A stretch of 8,091 bases of DNA from Streptomyces sp. NRRL WC-3549 (GTDB lineage Bacteria; Actinomycetota; Actinomycetes; Streptomycetales; Streptomycetaceae): positions 134,430 through 142,520 of the forward strand of contig NZ_KL585423.1 in assembly GCF_000721935.1 (NCBI RefSeq). The letters run 5' to 3'. Positions 1-5,393 of the stretch are shown here, piece after piece. Position 1 is the stretch's first letter, and each line of letters begins with the position of its first letter. The notes below the pieces were generated by a model. The model did no database searches, was not told the origin of the DNA, and worked only from the letters and a program-made list of their open reading frames with translations. Position numbers and translations under genes: made by a program.

Positions 1-599
1 CCCCCGCCGGTCCTGGGCACGGTGGCCCCGGAGGCGGTCGGCCCGCTGCTGGACGCGTGTCCGCTGCCCCAGGTCAACGCGGACCGCGCCACGGCCGAGG
101 CGCTGGCCGCGCGCCTGCCCGGCCACCGGGTGGAAGCGGAGCACCGGCTCTACCGGCTGGGCCTCCTGGTACCTCCCTCCCCCGCCCCCGGCGGCCTGCC
201 GCGCGTCGCCACCGGGGCGGACCGGAGGCCGGGCAGGAGACCGGCCAGTCGGGCAGCGGGGCCGAGCGGCTGGTGGACGACCGGATCGCGCACGGCGGGC
301 TGGTCCTCTGGGAGGACGGCGGCGTACCGGTGTCGATGGCGGGCGTCTCCCGCACGGTCGCCGGTACCGCCCGGGTGTCGGTCGTCTACACACCGCCCGA
401 GCACCGCGGCCGGGGGTACGCCGCCGCGGTGACGGCCGGGGCGGGCCGGACGGCCAGGGAGGCGGGTGCCGGGGAGGTGCTGCTCTTCGCGGACCTCGCG
501 AACCCGACGAGCAACGGCGTGTACCTGCGTATCGGCGACAGGGCGGGGACGGCGGGTCGGGGTGGCGTGAGTCACAGGCACGGGACAAACGATCCATGA
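1..599 (+). pseudogene. GNAT-family N-acetyltransferase, 5'-partial and frameshifted
   Basis: The gene enters from outside the window. Bases 1 to about 220 encode, in frame 1, an N-terminal GNAT-like region (ending near RLYRLGLLVPP and ATGADR). The recognisable acetyl-CoA-binding half continues in frame 3 from about 228 (ETGQSGSGAERLVDDR, then VYTPPEHRGRGYAAAV). The P-E-H-R-G-R-G-Y stretch is the Q/R-x-x-G-x-G/A pyrophosphate-binding motif A, and LLFADLANPTSNGVYLRIG is the usual motif B region of actinomycete GNATs. Between the two parts the helix usually found after the 'ATEAD' segment is missing, so a deletion of some tens of bases that is not a multiple of three is likely at about 219-230. 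After YLRIG the usual GYRPVEDR-type final strand is also absent, and the frame runs through unrelated glycine/arginine-rich sequence to a TGA at 597-599. It would have transferred an acetyl group from acetyl-CoA to an unknown amine. Assembly error is an alternative to true decay. Confidence 0.7.
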
Positions 600-630
600 G
601 ACCGTGGGGGCGAAGGTCCCGTTTGTACCG
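581..630. promoter_or_regulatory. Imperfect inverted repeat ahead of the ATPase gene
   Basis: Left arm CGGGACAAACG (581-591) and right arm CGTTTGTACCG (620-630) are reverse complements at 10 of 11 positions, with 28 bases between them. The arms contain an AAA/TTT core that stands out in this GC-rich context. The repeat spans the end of the GNAT remnant (stop at 597-599) and starts about 160 bases before the ATPase start codon, so it could be an operator or a weak intrinsic hairpin. No clear -35/-10 pair could be fixed next to it. Function is inference only. Confidence 0.3.
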
Positions 631-673
631 GTCGGCGGTCTCTGTGCCCCGGCCGTCGCGCTCCGTAGGGTCG

Positions 674-734
674 GGTCCAGGTGGTCCTGGTCCGGAAGCC
701 CTGGCGCAGCGGCCCGGTACAGCGGTCCTGGACC
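674..734. repeat. Cluster of GGTCC/GGACC boxes in the leader region
   Basis: GGTCCAGG at 674-681 is complementary to CCTGGACC at 727-734. CCAGG-TGGT-CCTGG (677-690) can form a small hairpin, and GGTCC-T-GGACC (724-734) is itself palindromic. These sit 58-118 bases before the GTG start at 792. They could fold in the 5' leader or bind a dimeric regulator, but short GC-rich repeats also arise by chance in such DNA. Apart from these and the repeat at 581-630, nothing was seen in 600-791. Confidence 0.25.
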
Positions 735-791
735 AGCAGAACCGGAACAGAGGTCCGCACAGGACGTCTCGCTCCCGAAGGAAACCCCGCC

Positions 792-1253
792 GTGCCGCCC
801 GACATCCCCGCTCCCCGGCCCTCACCGGCCTCCTGGCGTATCGCCCTGCCGCACTCGACGGCGGCCGTGCCGATCGCCCGTGCGCTCGTCCGCACGGCAC
901 TGGCGGACATCGAGGTGGCGGCGGACAGCGACACGGCCGAGCTGCTCACCGCCGAACTGGTCGCCAACGCCGTGGAGCACACCGGCGGCGCGGGGCCGAT
1001 CGAGCTGGTGGTCGAGCTGATGGCCACCGGATGCCAGGTGGAGGTGCACGACCGCGATCCGGGCCCGCCCGGCGACCTGTCCCGGCCGGGGCCGGGCAGT
1101 GTGCCCGACCCGTGGCAGGAACACGGCCGTGGTCTGCTGCTCATCCGCACGCTCAGCTCCGCCTGCGGTCACCGCACCACGGAGCACGGCAAGGCCGTCT
1201 GGTTCACGCTTCCGGCGATCCCGGCCCAGCCGGGCCCGTCCCCGCGGAGCTGA
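792..1253 (+). CDS. Single-domain ATP-binding protein, RsbW/SpoIIAB-like (HATPase_c)
   Basis: A protein of 153 residues made of one GHKL/HATPase_c fold. Visible motifs are the N box ELVANAVEH (E55, N59, H63; binds Mg-ATP), a G1-like loop HDRDPGPPGD (86-95) and the G2 motif EHGRGLLLI (110-118), followed by the HGKAVWFTL strand (132-140). No sensor or dimerisation domain is present, so it is not a full histidine kinase. Streptomyces encode many such proteins; characterised relatives are anti-sigma factor serine kinases that work with anti-anti-sigma (STAS) proteins and SpoIIE-type phosphatases. The partner is not in the window. The GTG at 792 is chosen because GAAGGA lies at 777-782, nine bases upstream, and homology begins soon after (SWRIALPHS). 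The same frame is open upstream from 681, but that part is low-complexity and unlike the family. The last 50 bases overlap the convergent permease gene. Confidence 0.85.
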   Translation: MPPDIPAPRPSPASWRIALPHSTAAVPIARALVRTALADIEVAADSDTAELLTAELVANAVEHTGGAGPIELVVELMATGCQVEVHDRDPGPPGDLSRPGPGSVPDPWQEHGRGLLLIRTLSSACGHRTTEHGKAVWFTLPAIPAQPGPSPRS

Positions 1254-2685
1254 CCAGCCGCGACCTGCGGCGCCCGTAGCAGGCGTAGAGCACCGCACCG
1301 ACGGCCAGGAAGACCGCGAACTGCGCCCAGGTCGTCCAGCCCGTGCCGTACATCAGGTACACGCAGAAGCCGACGCCCAGGACCGGGCTGAGCGGGTAGA
1401 GCGGGACGCGGAAGGACCGCTTCAGCTCCGGGTGGCCCCGGCGCAGGGCGATGACCGCGATGTTCACCACGGCCATGGTGGCGAGGGTGCCGATGGTCGT
1501 CAGGTTCACGACGACGTCCAGCGAGGAGAACGCGGCCGGGAGCGCGAAGACGACCGCCACGATCCAGGTGTTCGCCACCGGGGTGTGCGTACGGGGTGAG
1601 ACCCGCTCGAAGACCCGGGGGACCAGGCCGTCACGGGACATCGACATCAGGATCCGGGTCTGCCCGTACATCACGGCGAGCACCACGGAGGCGATCGCGA
1701 CGACGGCGCCGAAGGCGATGATCCCGCCGCCGACGGACGAGTCGGTGACCTGGTCGACGACGAGCGAGAGCGCGGCCGGCTTGCCGGAGACGGCGTCCTC
1801 CCCCAGGGCGCCGATGGCACCGAGGGCGACGGCGCAGTAGAGCAGGGTGACGAGCCCGATGCAGATCATGATCGCGATCGGGATGTTCCGCCGGGGGTTC
1901 TTGACCTCCTCGCCGGCCGTGGTGATGGCGTCGAACCCGATGTACGAGAAGAACGCCACGGACGCGCCCGCGGTGACCCCCGCCACGCCGTGGGAGGCGA
2001 ACGGCGAGAGGTGGCCGTCCTGGAAGGCCGTGAAGGCGATGGCGCAGAAGGCGATGAGGATGCCGATCTTCAGGACCGCCATCGCCGCCGTGGCGCCCGC
2101 GCTCTCCCGGATGCCGCGCACCAGCAGGGTGGCGGCCATCATGACCACGACGACCGCCGGCAGGTTGATGACGCCGCCGTCGCCGGGTCCGGCCGAGAGC
2201 GCCGCGGGCAGCTGCAGACCGACCAGGCTGTCCAGCAGCTCGTTGACGTACTGGCTCCAGCCGACGGCGACCGCGGAGACCGACACGCCGTACTCCAGCA
2301 GCAGGCACCAGCCCACCAGGAAGGCGACGCGCTCGCCGAGGGTGGCGTAGGCGAAGGAGTACGAGCTGCCGGACACCGGGAGGGCGCCGCCGAGCTCCGC
2401 GAAGGAGAACGCGGTGAAGATGCAGGTGATCGCCGCGAGGACGAAGGAGATCACCACGGCGGGTCCCGCCTCGGCGACGCTGTCGGAGAGACCGACGAAG
2501 ATGCCCGTGCCGACGATCGCGCCGACGCCGAAGCAGACCAGCTGGAAGAGCCCCATGGTGCGCTTGAGGCCGTGCCCTTCCAGGTCGGCGCCGGACTCGG
2601 CGAGCAGCAGGGCGGGGCTCTTGACGCGCGCCCCCGGCCTGCGGGGCGGGCTCGCGGGGGGCGGGGTGCGGGGGGCCGGACTCAT
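1204..2685 (-). CDS. APC-superfamily amino acid permease (cationic amino acid transporter type)
   Basis: A 493-residue inner-membrane transporter with about twelve hydrophobic segments (approximately 46-66, 75-95, 120-140, 171-190, 203-221, 240-258, 270-293, 320-340, 370-390, 395-415, 430-447 and 452-470). Helix 1 carries GVGAIVGTGIFV (54-65), the APC unwound-helix substrate motif. SYIGFDAITTAGEEVKNPRR (247-266) is the CAT/YfnA-family signature. It probably takes up or exchanges cationic amino acids. Its place downstream of arginine deiminase and ornithine carbamoyltransferase suggests arginine and/or ornithine as substrate, in the role ArcD plays in other arc operons, but it is not ArcD-like in sequence; substrate is inference. 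The ATG at 2685 is favoured over an in-frame ATG at 2811: it has GGAAGAAGAG upstream, and the longer form would add a disordered tail and run across the hairpin at 2760-2787. Residues 1-40 are proline-rich and probably cytoplasmic. Confidence 0.88.
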   Translation of the reverse strand: MSPAPRTPPPASPPRRPGARVKSPALLLAESGADLEGHGLKRTMGLFQLVCFGVGAIVGTGIFVGLSDSVAEAGPAVVISFVLAAITCIFTAFSFAELGGALPVSGSSYSFAYATLGERVAFLVGWCLLLEYGVSVSAVAVGWSQYVNELLDSLVGLQLPAALSAGPGDGGVINLPAVVVVMMAATLLVRGIRESAGATAAMAVLKIGILIAFCAIAFTAFQDGHLSPFASHGVAGVTAGASVAFFSYIGFDAITTAGEEVKNPRRNIPIAIMICIGLVTLLYCAVALGAIGALGEDAVSGKPAALSLVVDQVTDSSVGGGIIAFGAVVAIASVVLAVMYGQTRILMSMSRDGLVPRVFERVSPRTHTPVANTWIVAVVFALPAAFSSLDVVVNLTTIGTLATMAVVNIAVIALRRGHPELKRSFRVPLYPLSPVLGVGFCVYLMYGTGWTTWAQFAVFLAVGAVLYACYGRRRSRLVSSAGTGPAGPGSPEA

Positions 2686-2759
2686 GCGGGCGTTCTCTTC
2701 TTCCGGTGCTGCGTGGGGGGGCGTCGACGGGCTGTGGGGCCGGCCCGTGAACGGAAAGC

Positions 2760-2787
2760 GGGGTTCGGGCGTGCGAGCCCGAACCCC
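2760..2787 (-). terminator. Perfect 11-bp stem-loop between ornithine carbamoyltransferase and permease
   Basis: GGGGTTCGGGC (2760-2770) and GCCCGAACCCC (2777-2787) are exact reverse complements with a six-base loop. In transcription order the hairpin lies 57 bases after the ornithine carbamoyltransferase stop and 74 bases before the permease start. There is no real T-run (only GCTTTCCGTT follows on the - strand), which is common for actinomycete terminators. It could end the upstream transcript. If the candidate promoter at about 2801-2806 is real, it would instead be a stem at the 5' end of the permease leader. Confidence 0.6.
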
Positions 2788-2800
2788 ACCAAGTGGCATC

Positions 2801-2846
2801 ATCGTAGCCACATCTATGCATGTTCACCCAATTGGGTGCATGTTCA
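2801..2846 (-). promoter_or_regulatory. Candidate permease promoter with operator-like palindrome
   Basis: This AT-rich patch holds a perfect 14-bp palindrome CACCCAATTGGGTG (2825-2838), two direct copies of TGCATGTTCA (2817-2826 and 2837-2846, 20 bases apart), and a - strand TACGAT at 2806-2801 that fits the actinomycete -10 pattern TANNNT. A -35 element is not convincing; TTGGGT in the palindrome would give a 19-base spacer. A dimeric regulator, possibly an arginine repressor, could bind here, but the match to any known operator was not established. The second direct repeat overlaps the upstream stop codon. Confidence 0.4.
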
Positions 2847-3863
2847 TGCGGTCGGCCCGTCGTCTCCGGCGAGGGTGGCGACCAGGACGGCCTTGATCGT
2901 GTGCATGCGGTTCTCGGCCTCGTCGAAGACGACGGAGTGCGCGGACTCGAACACCTCGTCGGTGACCTCCAGCTCCTCCAGACCGTGCTGGTCGTGGATC
3001 TCCCGGGCCACCCGCGTGCCGAGGTCGTGGAAGGCCGGCAGGCAGTGCAGGAACTTCACCGCGTCGTTGCCGGTGGCGCGCAGGACGTCCATGGTCACGG
3101 CGTAGGGCGCGAGGGCCGCGATGCGCTCGCTCCAGACCTCCTTGGGCTCCCCCATGGAGACCCAGACGTCGGTGGCGACGAAGTCGGCTCCCCGGACCCC
3201 TTCGGCGATGTCCTCGGTGAGGGTGACGCGCGCCCCGCTGGCCGCGGCGAGCTCGTGGGCCCGGTCCACGACCTCCTGCGCCGGCCAGTAGGCGGCGGGC
3301 GCGACGATCCGGACGTCCATGCCGAGCAGGGCGCCGGTGACCAGGTAGGAGTTGCCCATGTTGAAGCGGGCGTCGCCGAGGTAGGCGTAGGCCGTCTCCT
3401 CCAGCGGCTTCTCGCAGTGCTCGGTCATCGTCAGGACGTCGGCGAGCATCTGCGTGGGGTGCCAGTCGTCGGTGAGGCCGTTGAAGACCGGGACCCCGCC
3501 GTACGCGGCGAGCTCCTCCACGACCTGCTGGCTGTCACCTCGGTACTCGATGCCGTCGAACATCCGCCCGAGCACTCGCGCCGTGTCCCTCACCGACTCC
3601 TTGTGCCCCATCTGGGAGCCCGAGGGGTCGAGGTACGTGGTGGAGGCACCCTGGTCGGCGGCGGCCACCTCGAAGGCGCAGCGGGTACGCGTGGAGGTCT
3701 TCTCGAAGATCAGCGCGATGTTCTTGCCGCGCAGCCGCCGCACCTCCCGGCCCGCCTTCTTGGCGGCCTTGAGCTCGGCGGCCAGAGCGAGCAGGCCGCG
3801 GAACTCCTCGGCCGTGAAGTCCAGCTCCTTGACGAAGTGGCGGCCTACGAGGTCATGGGCCAT
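2844..3863 (-). CDS. arcB: Ornithine carbamoyltransferase
   Basis: A 339-residue cytoplasmic enzyme interconverting ornithine plus carbamoyl phosphate and citrulline plus phosphate. All family motifs are present: the carbamoyl-phosphate loop STRTR (57-61), HPTQ (135-138), the ornithine-binding loop DVWVSMG (232-238), HCLP with Cys274 (FLHCLP, 271-276) and the C-terminal ENRMHTIKA (317-325). Length is normal. The ATG at 3863 is supported by CAGGAG ending eight bases upstream. Position after arginine deiminase suggests the catabolic (ArcB) role, with citrulline phosphorolysis to ornithine and carbamoyl phosphate. The same enzyme may also serve biosynthesis (argF) if the genome has no second copy, which cannot be judged here. 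The 188-base gap to the deiminase and the inverted repeat in it suggest its own promoter. Confidence 0.93.
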   Translation of the reverse strand: MAHDLVGRHFVKELDFTAEEFRGLLALAAELKAAKKAGREVRRLRGKNIALIFEKTSTRTRCAFEVAAADQGASTTYLDPSGSQMGHKESVRDTARVLGRMFDGIEYRGDSQQVVEELAAYGGVPVFNGLTDDWHPTQMLADVLTMTEHCEKPLEETAYAYLGDARFNMGNSYLVTGALLGMDVRIVAPAAYWPAQEVVDRAHELAAASGARVTLTEDIAEGVRGADFVATDVWVSMGEPKEVWSERIAALAPYAVTMDVLRATGNDAVKFLHCLPAFHDLGTRVAREIHDQHGLEELEVTDEVFESAHSVVFDEAENRMHTIKAVLVATLAGDDGPTA

Positions 3864-3917
3864 GGTGGCTGCTCCTGGGTCTGGCTCGGGCGTGCTGCGT
3901 ACGGGTGATTCTGGAAG

Positions 3918-3945
3918 TGTATACGAGCACCCGCATCGCTATACA
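3918..3945 (-). promoter_or_regulatory. TGTATA...TATACA inverted repeat upstream of ornithine carbamoyltransferase
   Basis: TGTATA (3918-3923) and TATACA (3940-3945) are reverse complements separated by 16 bases, so their centres lie 22 bases (about two helical turns) apart. They are the most AT-rich words in the 188-base gap and lie 55-82 bases upstream of the ATG. On the - strand TATACA at 3923-3918 could be the -10 hexamer, without an obvious -35. An operator for an arginine-responsive regulator is a reasonable guess, not shown. Confidence 0.4.
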
Positions 3946-4025
3946 GGCCTGGTGCGTTCCTCCCTCCCGCCCCGGATCCGGTGCGCTCCCCCGGTCGGCC
4001 CGGGCTCTCTCCTGGTCGGCGCGGT

Positions 4026-4040
4026 CGGGGCTCCGCCCCG
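4026..4040 (-). terminator. GC-rich hairpin just after the arginine deiminase stop
   Basis: CGGGGC (4026-4031) and GCCCCG (4035-4040) pair around a three-base loop, 11 bases beyond the deiminase stop codon in the direction of transcription. There is no T-run. Location favours a transcription terminator or mRNA 3'-end stabiliser, but short GC hairpins are frequent in this DNA. Confidence 0.35.
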
Positions 4041-4051
4041 GTCCGGCCGGG

Positions 4052-5284
4052 TCATACCGGGTCGCGCACCACCGGGCAGCTCATGCAGCGCGGGCCGCCC
4101 CGGCCGCGGCCCAGTTCGCTGCCCCGGATCTCGATGACCTCGATGCCCTCGCGGCGCAGATAGCCGTTGGTGGTGGCGTTGCGCTCGTAGGCGACGACCA
4201 CCCCGGGCTCCACGGCGAGGACGTTGCAGCCGTCGTCCCACTGCTCGCGCTCGGCGGCGTGGACGTCCTGGGTGGCGGTGAGCACCCGGATGGTGTCCAG
4301 GCCCAGTGCGGCGGCGATGGCCCGGTGCATGTGCTCCGGCGGGTGGTCGGTGACCTTGAGCTCCCGGGGACCGCTGCCCGGCTCGATCGTGTAGGACCGG
4401 AGCATCCCGAGCCCCGCGTACTGGGTGAAGGTGTCACCGTCGATCATCGTCATCACCGTGTCGAGGTGCATGAGCGCACGCCGCTTGGGCATGTCCAGGG
4501 CCACGATCGTCCGGGCCGACCCGGCGTCGAAGAGGCCCCGCGCGAGCATCTCCACGGCCTGCGGGGTGGTGCGTTCGCTCATCCCGATGAGGACCGCGCC
4601 CCGGCCGATGACGAGGACGTCGCCGCCCTCGATGGTGGAGGGGTAGTCGTCCTGCCCCTGGGACCAGTGGTGGAAGACACCCGCCTCGGGGCCGGTGAAC
4701 AGCGGGTGGTGCCGGTAGATCGCCTCGAAGTGGACCGTCTCCCGCTGCCGGGCCGGCCACCGCATCGCGTTGATGGACACCCCGTCGTAGATCCAGGCCG
4801 AGGTGTCCCGGGTGAACAGGTGGTTGGGCAGCGGGTCGAGGAGGAAGTCGTCCAGGTCCATGACGTGGAAGCGGACCGAGGTCGGTTCGGTGTGCCGCTC
4901 CAGGAACTCCCGTTTCGTCATCCCTCCGACCAGGGCCTCGGCCAGTTCGGCGGAGGGCAGCTCCTCGAACACGGTCCGCAGGTGCTCGGTGGCCAGCGGA
5001 CCGTACGCCTTCTCGTCGAAGACCCGGTCGAGCACGAGCCGCCGCGCCGCCGGGATGCCGAGCGACTCGCGGAGCAGGTCACCGAAGAGGTGGACCTCCA
5101 CACCGCGGTCGCGCAGCACACCGGCGAAGCCGTCGTGCTCCTCCCTGGCCCTGCGCACCCACAGCACGTCGTCGAAGAGGAGCGCGTCCTTGTTGCTCGG
5201 GGTGAGCCGCTTGAGCTCCAGATCGGGGCGGTGCAGGATGACGCGGCGCAGCCGCCCGGCCTCGGAGTCGACATGGAATCCCAT
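4052..5284 (-). CDS. arcA: Arginine deiminase
   Basis: A 410-residue cytoplasmic enzyme that hydrolyses L-arginine to citrulline and ammonia, the first step of the arginine deiminase pathway. The guanidino-modifying catalytic set is complete: Asp160 in LFTRD (156-160), Glu219 in IEGGD (218-222), His273 in MHLD (272-275), and the nucleophile Cys400 in [13 protein letters not shown] (396-408), which matches the C-terminal HCMTCP region of the Pseudomonas enzyme. The N-terminal start [15 protein letters not shown] is typical of actinomycete homologues and fixes the ATG at 5284, with AGGA seven bases upstream. The frame stays open beyond this start through the adapter at 5375-5393 and into the next block, but that extension is artificial. 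Ornithine carbamoyltransferase follows downstream on the same strand. The native promoter must lie in the remaining 90 bases or beyond the artificial junction. Confidence 0.95.
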   Translation of the reverse strand: MGFHVDSEAGRLRRVILHRPDLELKRLTPSNKDALLFDDVLWVRRAREEHDGFAGVLRDRGVEVHLFGDLLRESLGIPAARRLVLDRVFDEKAYGPLATEHLRTVFEELPSAELAEALVGGMTKREFLERHTEPTSVRFHVMDLDDFLLDPLPNHLFTRDTSAWIYDGVSINAMRWPARQRETVHFEAIYRHHPLFTGPEAGVFHHWSQGQDDYPSTIEGGDVLVIGRGAVLIGMSERTTPQAVEMLARGLFDAGSARTIVALDMPKRRALMHLDTVMTMIDGDTFTQYAGLGMLRSYTIEPGSGPRELKVTDHPPEHMHRAIAAALGLDTIRVLTATQDVHAAEREQWDDGCNVLAVEPGVVVAYERNATTNGYLRREGIEVIEIRGSELGRGRGGPRCMSCPVVRDPV

Positions 5285-5374
5285 GCCTTCATCCTGACCA
5301 CACGGCCCGCCGTTCACCCCGCGAACCGCCCACCACTTGTCGTACGGACCGTCCCCGGGTTCACAGCCGGGGGT

Positions 5375-5393
5375 CTGTCTCTTATACACATCT
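5375..5393. other. Nextera/Tn5 mosaic-end adapter sequence (assembly artefact)
   Basis: The 19 bases CTGTCTCTTATACACATCT are an exact copy of the hyperactive Tn5 mosaic end used in Nextera libraries. They are AT-rich in a GC-rich setting, interrupt the pnkp reading frame before its natural end, and are repeated exactly at 8069-8087. There is no flanking nine-base duplication and no transposase gene, so this is not an inserted transposon. It marks a false join between two contigs. Confidence 0.97.

Noticed and set aside
681..791. N-terminal extension of the ATP-binding protein from the GTG at 681
   Set aside because: The added residues are low-complexity and unlike the family, while the GTG at 792 has a well-spaced GAAGGA.
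600..791. TAGGGT at 666-671 as the -10 of an ATPase promoter
   Set aside because: The hexamer fits loosely, but no -35-like sequence lies 16-19 bases upstream.
2686..2811. Longer permease start at 2811
   Set aside because: It would place the 11-bp hairpin inside coding sequence and add a nonconserved tail; the ATG at 2685 gives the usual length.
5353..5372. CCCCGG/CCGGGG hairpin upstream of arginine deiminase as a terminator
   Set aside because: The stem is only six pairs with an eight-base loop and no T-run, which is expected by chance in this composition.
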